From Ignavibacteriae bacterium HGW-Ignavibacteriae-2 (lineage in GTDB: Bacteria; Bacteroidota; Ignavibacteria; Ignavibacteriales; Melioribacteraceae), in contig PGYT01000013.1 in NCBI GenBank assembly GCA_002839805.1, positions 1-52,933 on the forward strand: DNA of 52,933 nt, in the 5' to 3' direction. The notes under the pieces were generated by a model. That model made no database searches. It worked only from the letters and a program-made list of their open reading frames with translations, and had not been told where the DNA came from. Shown here one piece after another: positions 34,619 to 42,628 of the stretch. Positions within the stretch are counted from its first letter, which is position 1. Each line of letters begins with the position of its first letter. Made by a program: the position numbers and the translations under genes.

Positions 34619-37510
34619 TTAAAGTGATAACGTACCTTTAAAATCCAATTTTATTTTATTTTTTAGTGATCCCAATTGATCTATAAATTTTTTAATGAGT
34701 AGCACATGAAATTCTGATAATTTTTGAGGAAGTATAATATTATCAACAGTTAGATTTTTAGAATAATTATCTATTTGATGTTGAAGTCTGAGCTGCATTA
34801 ATAAATTATAACAAAAAATTAAATTATTATAACTTGTTTCAGATAATAGACCTTTTTCTAATAAATGCTCCAATCTTTTTACTGTATTTGTCGACTTAAT
34901 ATTATTTTTTAAACTATACAGTCTTGCAAAATCAACCACTGGAAGAAGGAGTAGTTTTAAATCAATTTCATTTTTTACTTTTTTGAAATTATCTGGAAGT
35001 TCGGAGTTCAGTATATTTTCTGAAAGGTAAACAAAAAATGTGCTGCTGCTTTTCATAAGTTTTGAAATATGATTACTCAGCCGTTCCGACAAAAGTTCGT
35101 TTCCATAAACAAATCGGAAATCAAAAAATATTTTTGAATCTAATAAATCCTGTGGATTAGCGGTAGTTACCCAACTTGTAAAATACTTTTCCCATATATC
35201 AATTGACTGACACCATTTTTCATTTTTTGCCATAATGCCGCCTTTGCAGAAACTATAGCCAACAGTATTAAGATCGAATGATATATGCTCACCCAAACGA
35301 ATAAAATATTCCTTAACTTCCTTCATATTTTCAGGTAAGACTTCCTCATAGATTAACGCGTTATCTTGATCAGTTAATAATGTTTGTTCTTCACGACCTT
35401 CACTACCCATTGTGATAAACGCAAATTTGGCCGGGGGTGCGCCAAGCTTCGATATTGTTAATTCAATAATTCTTTTTGTTATAGTTTCTGATATTATTGT
35501 AATAAAATTAGTTACACCGCTTATACTCATTTCATTATCTATCATAGCTTTTATTAATAAAAGCAACTGCTGTCTGTATTCTATAATCGATTCCACATTT
35601 TTGCAGGATTTAAGTTTTTCGATAAAGAACAGGTAGTTTGTAAATGTGGCATTAAATAAATCTTCTTTGTTTATTACTCCAGCCACTTCAGCAGAATCGT
35701 TAATAACGATCAAACGATTAACAACATTTTCACGAAATTTATTTAACGCCTCAAACAATGTAGAGTTCGAATTAATTGAAATATATTGTTGTGGAATTAT
35801 TGAAGATATTGGCGTTTCTGCCTCTATATGCGATGAATGGAGATGTTTATGAATATCGAGGTCAGTTATTATCCCTTTTATCTGTTTATTATCATTTTTA
35901 ACAATAAGCGCTTCACAATTATTTTGTTTTAATACTTCCGAGGCATTGTATAAACTGTCGGTTTCTGAAAATTCCGGTATCGATTTAATCAGTGGAGATA
36001 TTTTCTGCTTAAGAAATATTAAGGAATTTTGAAGATCGGTTATTAACTCTTCCCGTTCTTTATCCGATTTTTTAAGTTCGCTAATATCTTCTATTATTCC
36101 GTCTATCGACAGTTTTTTATTTTCCGAATTTTTAACTATCACTGCCGATAAAGACACGGTAAATAATGACCCGGATAGTTTCTTTAACTGTACAATTTTA
36201 TTTTTAACAACTCCTTTTCTATTTAATTCATCGATAAAAAATATCTCATCATTCCGTTCAACAAAAAAATCCAGTAACGATTCGTTTAGAAGTTCAGTTT
36301 CATCCGCTGCTTCAATCATTTGCACAAGCGCCGGATTAATTTCTGTAAACCTAACCTGTTTATCGGGGGAGGCTCTGAATACTCCCATTGTAATGTGATT
36401 TGTTAAAGCGAGATATTTTTCTTTCGTATAGTCTAACGCTTCCTCAATTTCTTTATGCCTGCTAATATCCTTTACACTTATTACAATTCCTTTGTTATTT
36501 GAAAATGTAATTGGTGATATATTTATCAATACATCCAGAATTTCGTTATTCTGCTTTTTAAATTTTGTTTGAAATTGTTCGTTCACCAAATCAACTTTCT
36601 TTTTATAATTGTCGAAATCGAATATTTGAGAGTCGGGGTATGCTATAAAAATATCGGAGAGCCTCAGCTCTTGAAGCGGGTCTTCATAATTAAGCATCGA
36701 TAAAATTGTTTTATTATAAAAAACCTGTTTATTTTCAAGAATCATAATTAAACCATCCCCTGAAGCCTCAACAAGAAGTCTGTATTTTTCGCGTGATTCT
36801 TTTAAATCGTCTTCAGCTTCTTGTCTTTTCTTCTCACTCTTCAAGTTTTGATACGCTATGTAAGTAAGCAAAATTGAACCAAGGATTGTAATTATTATAG
36901 ATATGGTAATTATTTTACGTTCCAGCACTACAATTTCTTGTTTTACATCTTCAATATAAATACCTGTACCAATAACCCAACCCCATGGTTCAAAACTTTT
37001 TACATAGGATACTTTCGGAACAATTTTATCCGAGTCATCTTTCCATTGCCACATATAATCTACGTAGCCTTCACCTTTGCTTTTAGCCACATGTGCCATT
37101 TCAACAAATAATTTTCTTTTACGTGAATCAGAAAAGTCCGATAAATCTTTTCCGTTTAGATCAGGACGGTATGGGTGTACTAGCATGTTTGGGTGCATAT
37201 CTGTTATCCAAAAATAATCTTTACCTTCTGCACCATACCTTAAATATTTTGTTTGATCGATAGCAGAGGATTGAGCATCCGATTGCGTCAACTCGCCATT
37301 AAGCTCCATTTGATGCCACTTGTTAATCATTGATACAATTGAATTTGTAAGTTCCCTTATCATTTCTCTTTTGCGATCAATGATAATATTTTCGAATTGA
37401 GGAATAACTACAATAAATATAGCTGTTATCAACAAACCAATAGTTAAAAGTGTGGGTAAAAGGATTTTTACATATGGCAATCCTTTTATTCGTGACCCGC
37501 TTTTGTTCAT
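34619..37510 (-). CDS. Cache-PAS-PAS-CBS-nucleotidyltransferase fusion protein
   Basis: A 963-residue membrane sensor. A first helix (about 15-37) and a second (about 199-221) frame a Cache domain (about 40-190) with the sCache_2-like YFWITDMHPNMLVHPYRPDL and SYVKSFEPWGWVIGTGIYI motifs. Two PAS-like domains follow (about 240-352 and 365-480), then a pair of CBS motifs (about 505-625), then a GlnD-type DUF294 nucleotidyltransferase with GSEGREEQTLLTDQD (702-716), and a DUF294 C-terminal domain. DUF294/CBS proteins are known beside acetate symporters, but the attachment to a Cache-PAS sensor in one chain is notable. It sits 158 bases upstream of the DUF485/ActP/porin genes and 29 bases after the phosphoesterase stop. 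It probably senses an external ligand and controls uptake by nucleotidylation or nucleotide binding; that is inference. Confidence 0.82.
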   Translation of the reverse strand: MNKSGSRIKGLPYVKILLPTLLTIGLLITAIFIVVIPQFENIIIDRKREMIRELTNSIVSMINKWHQMELNGELTQSDAQSSAIDQTKYLRYGAEGKDYFWITDMHPNMLVHPYRPDLNGKDLSDFSDSRKRKLFVEMAHVAKSKGEGYVDYMWQWKDDSDKIVPKVSYVKSFEPWGWVIGTGIYIEDVKQEIVVLERKIITISIIITILGSILLTYIAYQNLKSEKKRQEAEDDLKESREKYRLLVEASGDGLIMILENKQVFYNKTILSMLNYEDPLQELRLSDIFIAYPDSQIFDFDNYKKKVDLVNEQFQTKFKKQNNEILDVLINISPITFSNNKGIVISVKDISRHKEIEEALDYTKEKYLALTNHITMGVFRASPDKQVRFTEINPALVQMIEAADETELLNESLLDFFVERNDEIFFIDELNRKGVVKNKIVQLKKLSGSLFTVSLSAVIVKNSENKKLSIDGIIEDISELKKSDKEREELITDLQNSLIFLKQKISPLIKSIPEFSETDSLYNASEVLKQNNCEALIVKNDNKQIKGIITDLDIHKHLHSSHIEAETPISSIIPQQYISINSNSTLFEALNKFRENVVNRLIVINDSAEVAGVINKEDLFNATFTNYLFFIEKLKSCKNVESIIEYRQQLLLLIKAMIDNEMSISGVTNFITIISETITKRIIELTISKLGAPPAKFAFITMGSEGREEQTLLTDQDNALIYEEVLPENMKEVKEYFIRLGEHISFDLNTVGYSFCKGGIMAKNEKWCQSIDIWEKYFTSWVTTANPQDLLDSKIFFDFRFVYGNELLSERLSNHISKLMKSSSTFFVYLSENILNSELPDNFKKVKNEIDLKLLLLPVVDFARLYSLKNNIKSTNTVKRLEHLLEKGLLSETSYNNLIFCYNLLMQLRLQHQIDNYSKNLTVDNIILPQKLSEFHVLLIKKFIDQLGSLKNKIKLDFKGTLSL

Positions 37511-37539
37511 CTATTTACCTTAATAAAAGTTCACCATTA

Positions 37540-38304
37540 TTATTGAAACGAATTCCCTAACAGAGGAATTGCACTAATTCTATTTAAGGTTGTATCAAAA
37601 ACAAGTACACCGTTAGATCTGGTTGTGCGGGCTACGCATGGTATTGAAATCCAAGGTAAGTTTTCATGAATATCGAATGTCCCGAAATCCAAATTCTTAA
37701 AATTATCATTGTCAACAAATATTACACCTTCAGGATGCCCATGACCCGAGAAACTTAACGTACAATCGTGCTCTTTCATGAATTCAAAATGTTTTTGAAG
37801 ATGGAAAGTTTGACTTGGGAAATAGATTGCGGAACCTGAAAAATCCGGACAACAAAAATGTGAAAACAGCAACTTTACATTTTCAAATTGTGCAAATTCA
37901 GTCTCCTTAAGTCCGGATAAATATTCTTTCGTTGAATCACTCAACGTCGACTTTATTTCATTATCTTCATATAACCATATTCTATTGCGTGCTTTCTTTG
38001 CACGAACTTCATAATCTTGAGAATACCAATCATCCCCATATGGAAAACCCGCTTTATTCTCAGGCACTTTTTTAACTGCGTAAAGATCATGATTTCCGGC
38101 AACTACAACCGAACAATTTTCACGGATTAATCTGATACATTCTTCAGCATTTCGTGTTTCAATATATCTGTAAAACGGTAATGTAAAACCTACTATGTCT
38201 CCCAGGCAGATTACCGAGTCGCAATTTTCTGATGATAATATTCGGAGAGCTTGCTGCAAGCTATAAACATCTTCGTGGATATCGCTGATAAATCCAATCT
38301 TCAT
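37540..38304 (-). CDS. Calcineurin-like metallophosphoesterase
   Basis: A 254-residue binuclear metal hydrolase, start at ATG 38304 (TTG 38313 would add three residues). All blocks are visible: ISDIHEDVYSLQQAL (Asp and His ligands), CLGDIVGF, VVAGNHDLYA, LFSHFCCPDF and SFSGHGHPEG. The pattern fits the phosphodiesterase/phosphatase branch near YfcE-type proteins. The gene is 29 bases before the Cache-PAS-CBS-NTase gene on the same strand, so it may hydrolyse a nucleotide-type product or second messenger made by that protein; this is inference from neighbourhood only. Confidence 0.88.
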   Translation of the reverse strand: MKIGFISDIHEDVYSLQQALRILSSENCDSVICLGDIVGFTLPFYRYIETRNAEECIRLIRENCSVVVAGNHDLYAVKKVPENKAGFPYGDDWYSQDYEVRAKKARNRIWLYEDNEIKSTLSDSTKEYLSGLKETEFAQFENVKLLFSHFCCPDFSGSAIYFPSQTFHLQKHFEFMKEHDCTLSFSGHGHPEGVIFVDNDNFKNLDFGTFDIHENLPWISIPCVARTTRSNGVLVFDTTLNRISAIPLLGNSFQ

Positions 38305-38584
38305 AAAATTCAAATTGGGTGTTGAATTTAATTTTCGTTAAACTAATTACTTCTGAATCTCATATTTTTAAAGGTAATGTACCTTTAAGATAAAAACAAG
38401 AAAGTATTCAATAAAAGTATTAGTCAATAATAAGCGTGCACTATTTCACACTTCCTAAATATGCCATAGATATCATTTGCTTTCTCTATTAACAAATTTT
38501 GGAAGTTTAATTTTGTTACTTAAATTGCACAAATTACTTTGTAAAAAAAAATATTGCACAGTCAATACATAAAAAGGATATTCA

Positions 38585-40552
38585 ATGGATGCGGTTAAAA
38601 TTATACAGGATATTGTAATAATATTGGCGGTTTCGTTACCTATCATATTTATATTCAAAAGACTTCATATACCGTCAATTGTAGGTTTTTTAATTGCAGG
38701 AATGATAATTGGCCCGTTTGGTTTTAAACTTATTAAAGGGATAAATCAAATCGAAGTTATGGCCGAGGTAGGAGTTATTCTTTTGTTATTTACCATCGGG
38801 CTGGAAGTTTCGTTTTCACAATTTAAAAAAATAAAAAGGTTTCTATTAATTGCTGGTGGATTTCAGGTTATCGGTACAATTATTTTTGGCGCTTTACTTT
38901 TTACATTATTTATTCCAAGTATAAATCAGGCTATTTTTCTTGGGATGTTGTTAAGTTTATCAAGCACGGCAATAGTTTTGAAATTATTGTCTGAACGTGG
39001 TGAACTTTATTCTCCACAAGGTAAAATATCTTTGGGGATTTTAATTTTTCAGGATCTTGCAATCGTTCCAATGTTCTTTCTCCTTCCTCTATTAAAAGAG
39101 GACAGTTCCTTAAGTTTTACCGACGTATCCATTAAACTCTTGGTTGCATTCGGAGCTTTGGCGACTATTCTGATATTATCAAAATTTTTAATTCCTAAAA
39201 TGATGTATCAACTTGCTAAATTAAGAATGAAAGACGCTTTTACAATAGGGACTATACTTATACTTTTGGGGAGTGCCTATCTTACACATTCCCTTGGTTT
39301 ATCGTTTGCATTGGGAGCATTTATAGCTGGATTAATATTGGCGGAATCGGATTATCATTCCCAGATTTTATCCGACATGCTTCCGTTAAAAGATGCTTTC
39401 AATAGTATATTTTTCGTTTCAGTAGGACTTCTGTTAAACATACAATTTGTTATCGATTTTCCCTTATTGATAATTGGTGCGACTATTGCCGTTATTTTAT
39501 TAAAATCAAGCATCATCATTCTTGTAGTACTTTATCTCAAATATCCTTTTCGTATTGCTTTAGTTACCGGCTTAGGGCTTGCACAGATAGGGGAATTTGC
39601 GTTTGTACTTGCACAGGCCGGTACCGGGTTTAATTTAATAAGCGGTGCTTACTATAATGTTTTTCTTGCAACTTCAATTTTTACAATGATCTTAACACCC
39701 TTTTTAATAAAACTGTCTCCAATGCTCGGGTTTATTTCGAACGAAATATTAGCTGTAAAAAGTACAGCGGATGAATCAATTGAAAAACTAAAAGGACATG
39801 TTATAATTGCTGGTTATGGTTTAAATGGCAGAAACTTGTCGCGTGTTTTAAAAGAGACTGGGATTAAGTATGTAATAATTGAAATGAATCCGGAAACTGT
39901 TAAAGTAGAAAAAGCTAAAGGTGAATCTATAGTTTACGGCGATATAAGTAAAGAGGAGGTTTTGAAATCAGTTAATATAGAGGGGGCGAAAACTTTAGTA
40001 TTCTCAATTTCAGATCCTATTACCACTAAACGTGCTTTGAGTACAGTGAAAAGACTAAATCCAAAATTATATATTGTTGTAAGAACCAGATTTGTTAGCG
40101 AAATAGAAGAGCTTAATAAATTGGGCGCCGATTCAATAATTCCGGAAGAATTTGAGACCTCGCTTGAAATATTCCGTAAAGTATTACAAAATTATCATAT
40201 ACCTTTAAACATTATAATGAAACAGGCAGCTCTTCTTAGACAGGAATCCTATATGTTGTTAAGAGAACCTGAAGCTATAAGCTCATTTATTCACTTGGAT
40301 GAAATTCTTGCCGAAGGAATTACTGAAACTTATTATGTTAATGAGGATAATCCCCATTCAAATAGATCATTAAGTGAAATTCATTTACGTGCAGAAACTG
40401 AAGCGACTATTATTGCAATAGTAAGAGACGGAAAAACAATTTCAAACCCGACGGGTAAAGAATCTATTATGGCTCACGATACGTTAGTAATTACGGGCAC
40501 ACACCAATCAGTTGATAAAGCGATAAATATATTAAACGGGCAGCCCCTCTGA
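38585..40552 (+). CDS. CPA2-family K+/H+ antiporter with RCK domains (KefB-like)
   Basis: A 655-residue protein. About 12 helices (residues 5-385) form the CPA2 antiporter core: GFLIAGMIIGPFGFKLI, VGVILLLFTIGLEVSF, SLSSTAIVLKLLSERGE and FQDLAIVPMFFLLP are signature segments. The next ~130 residues form an RCK (TrkA-N) domain, HVIIAGYGLNGRNLSRVL, with the GxGxxG nucleotide motif, and a TrkA-C domain closes the chain. KefB/YbaL-like proteins export K+ in exchange for H+ and respond to nucleotides. AAGGA lies seven bases before ATG 38585. It is divergent from the acetate operon and shows no link to it. Confidence 0.92.
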   Translation: MDAVKIIQDIVIILAVSLPIIFIFKRLHIPSIVGFLIAGMIIGPFGFKLIKGINQIEVMAEVGVILLLFTIGLEVSFSQFKKIKRFLLIAGGFQVIGTIIFGALLFTLFIPSINQAIFLGMLLSLSSTAIVLKLLSERGELYSPQGKISLGILIFQDLAIVPMFFLLPLLKEDSSLSFTDVSIKLLVAFGALATILILSKFLIPKMMYQLAKLRMKDAFTIGTILILLGSAYLTHSLGLSFALGAFIAGLILAESDYHSQILSDMLPLKDAFNSIFFVSVGLLLNIQFVIDFPLLIIGATIAVILLKSSIIILVVLYLKYPFRIALVTGLGLAQIGEFAFVLAQAGTGFNLISGAYYNVFLATSIFTMILTPFLIKLSPMLGFISNEILAVKSTADESIEKLKGHVIIAGYGLNGRNLSRVLKETGIKYVIIEMNPETVKVEKAKGESIVYGDISKEEVLKSVNIEGAKTLVFSISDPITTKRALSTVKRLNPKLYIVVRTRFVSEIEELNKLGADSIIPEEFETSLEIFRKVLQNYHIPLNIIMKQAALLRQESYMLLREPEAISSFIHLDEILAEGITETYYVNEDNPHSNRSLSEIHLRAETEATIIAIVRDGKTISNPTGKESIMAHDTLVITGTHQSVDKAINILNGQPL

Positions 40553-40594
40553 TGAATTTTATATTTTAACTATTTACATATTTTATTGTCACAG

Positions 40595-41854
40595 ATGAAC
40601 ATACATCAATTATCTAAAGCAGAAGCGGTTGACATAGTACTAAAAACACAACTGCTAAATACAAAACCAAAAATTGGGAGTGGGAATAATAAATTTTCAG
40701 CGGACAAACTTTTATTCTCCGAAATAATTGACAAATTGGGTTACATTCAAATTGATACGATCTCCGTAATCAACAGAGCGCATCATCACGTGTTATGGTC
40801 GCGCAATTGTAATTATAAGGAAAAACATCTGCACGATTTGCAGACAAAGGATAAATTGGTTTTCGAATACTGGACACACGCCATGTCGTATATACCAATA
40901 AAGGATTATCGTTTTTCACTTCATAGAATGAAAAATTTTTATACTCCCAAAAGCCAATGGTTAAAATGCAGGTACGAGCAATCAAAAAAATATTTTACTC
41001 CCGTTCTTGAAAAAATTAGAGACGAAGGTATGCTTAGCTCAAGCAGCTTTGAAAATGCTGAAGGACATAGAGCGGGAAATTGGTGGCAGTGGAAACCTGT
41101 AAAAACCGCTCTTGAGTACTTATTTTGGCGTGGGGATTTAATGGTAGCCGAGCGACGAGGATTCCAAAAATATTATGATTTAACAGAAAGAGTTCTTCCG
41201 GATAACATTGATACAACTTTACCGTCCGAAAAAGAATTAAACCGGTTTTTTATTCTAAAGGCTTTATCATCAATGGGGGTCGCAACAGAAAAAGAAATTC
41301 AAAAATTTATGCAGCCGGGTAAAAATATTATTTCCGATTTACAGGTAACCGATAGAAAAACAACTCAAAAAACTATCAATGAAATGTGCGAAAATGGAGA
41401 GTTGGTACAAGTAGTAATTGAAGGCGAAAATAAGACTAAAAATTATGCTTTTACCAAGTCCTTAAATAATTATTCTAATAAAATTGATTTTGATAGAACT
41501 CATATCTTATCACCATTCGATAATCTTATTATTCAAAGGGACAGAACTAAAAGATTATTTGATTTTGATTACACAATTGAATGTTATGTCCCGGAATCAA
41601 AACGAAAATTTGGCTATTTTGTTCTTCCAATAATCTGGAATAATAAATTCGTAGCGCGAATGGATTGTAAAGCCGATCGTAAGTCGAGGACTTTATTGGT
41701 TAAAAATATTGTTTTTGAAAATAAGTTTAAAGAGTTTGAAAACTTTGTTCCACATTTTAACAAGCAGCTTAAAAATTTTTCGGAATTCAACAATTGCGAT
41801 AAAATTATGTTGGATATATGCACTCCATCAAAAGTGAAACGATTTTTACAATAA
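40595..41854 (+). CDS. YcaQ-like DNA glycosylase (winged-helix, AlkX family)
   Basis: A 419-residue protein, start at ATG 40595 (TTG 40586 would add three residues). It is recognised as a YcaQ/HTH_42 protein by YIQIDTISVINRAHHHVLWSR (including the catalytic QxD motif, Gln-Ile-Asp), by FEYWTHAMSYIPI, by TALEYLFWRGDLMVAERRGFQ and by the late LSPFDNLIIQRDR. YcaQ-family enzymes unhook DNA interstrand crosslinks. Family length is about 400. It follows the antiporter by about 40 bases and overlaps no gene at its start; the YdeI-like gene begins 14 bases after its stop. No strong ribosome binding site is seen. Confidence 0.9.
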   Translation: MNIHQLSKAEAVDIVLKTQLLNTKPKIGSGNNKFSADKLLFSEIIDKLGYIQIDTISVINRAHHHVLWSRNCNYKEKHLHDLQTKDKLVFEYWTHAMSYIPIKDYRFSLHRMKNFYTPKSQWLKCRYEQSKKYFTPVLEKIRDEGMLSSSSFENAEGHRAGNWWQWKPVKTALEYLFWRGDLMVAERRGFQKYYDLTERVLPDNIDTTLPSEKELNRFFILKALSSMGVATEKEIQKFMQPGKNIISDLQVTDRKTTQKTINEMCENGELVQVVIEGENKTKNYAFTKSLNNYSNKIDFDRTHILSPFDNLIIQRDRTKRLFDFDYTIECYVPESKRKFGYFVLPIIWNNKFVARMDCKADRKSRTLLVKNIVFENKFKEFENFVPHFNKQLKNFSEFNNCDKIMLDICTPSKVKRFLQ

Positions 41855-41868
41855 ATTATCCTGATAAA

Positions 41869-42450
41869 ATGAAACCTCTATTTTTCAAGAAACAAGCCGA
41901 TTTAAGACAATGGTTTGAGAAAAATTATTTACAATTAACGGAACAATGGATTGGGTATTATAAAAAGAATTCCGGAAAGGAAAGTATAACATGGTCGGAA
42001 TCAGTGGACGAAGCAATCTGTTTTGGATGGATAGATGGTTTAAGAAAATCGATAGATGATGAAAGTTACATGATACGTTTCACCCATCGTAAACCCGGAA
42101 GCAATTGGAGCGCAGTGAATATTAAGAAAGTACAAAAACTAACACTGCTTGCTCTAATGAAACCTGAAGGAATTGAAGCGTATAAAAAAAGGAAAGAAAA
42201 AAACTCTGATATTTATTCTTTTGAACAAAAAGAACAAAAACTTGATACAAAATATTTGAATAAAATTAAATCGAATAAAAAAGCCTGGACATTTTTTGAC
42301 AAAACACTGGCTAAGTCTTATAAAAAAATTTCAATACAATGGGTGTTAAGTGCTAAAAGGGAAGATACAAGAATCAGGAGGCTTAATATACTCATTGATT
42401 CGTGTGCAAAAGGAGAGAAGATTCCCGAGCTAATGAAGTACAAAAAATAA
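41869..42450 (+). CDS. YdeI/OmdA-like family protein
   Basis: A 193-residue cytoplasmic protein, start taken at ATG 41869; an earlier ATG at 41818 lies inside the previous gene and would add 17 residues. SESVDEAICFGWIDGLRKSI, YMIRFTHRKPGSNWSAVNIK and FDKTLAKSYKKISIQWVLSA match the YdeI/OmdA-associated family over its full length. Its function is not established. It is 14 bases downstream of the YcaQ-like gene and probably transcribed with it. Confidence 0.88.
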   Translation: MKPLFFKKQADLRQWFEKNYLQLTEQWIGYYKKNSGKESITWSESVDEAICFGWIDGLRKSIDDESYMIRFTHRKPGSNWSAVNIKKVQKLTLLALMKPEGIEAYKKRKEKNSDIYSFEQKEQKLDTKYLNKIKSNKKAWTFFDKTLAKSYKKISIQWVLSAKREDTRIRRLNILIDSCAKGEKIPELMKYKK

Positions 42451-42477
42451 ACAATAAAATGATATCCCAAATAATAA

Positions 42478-42499
42478 ACCCGCCTTACGTAAGGCGGGT
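42478..42499. terminator. Perfect GC-rich palindrome after the YdeI-like gene
   Basis: A perfect 22-base palindrome centred on ACGT: CCCGCCTTACGTAAGGCGGG with A and T on the flanks. It lies 27 bases after the YdeI-like stop and 130 bases from the convergent CotH-like gene. It has no T-tract on either side. It could be a terminator or one copy of a dispersed REP-type palindrome; other copies would tell. Confidence 0.55.
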
Positions 42500-42628
42500 A
42501 CGAGGGCAGAACAAGTTTAAGATAAATCCAGCATCTTGTTCATGAGGATTTTAATTTATAACAATAAAAATAAAAATTGCCTTCCAAAATTAAGTGAGTT
42601 CAGGACATTTAGTAACCATTTTTCCAGC

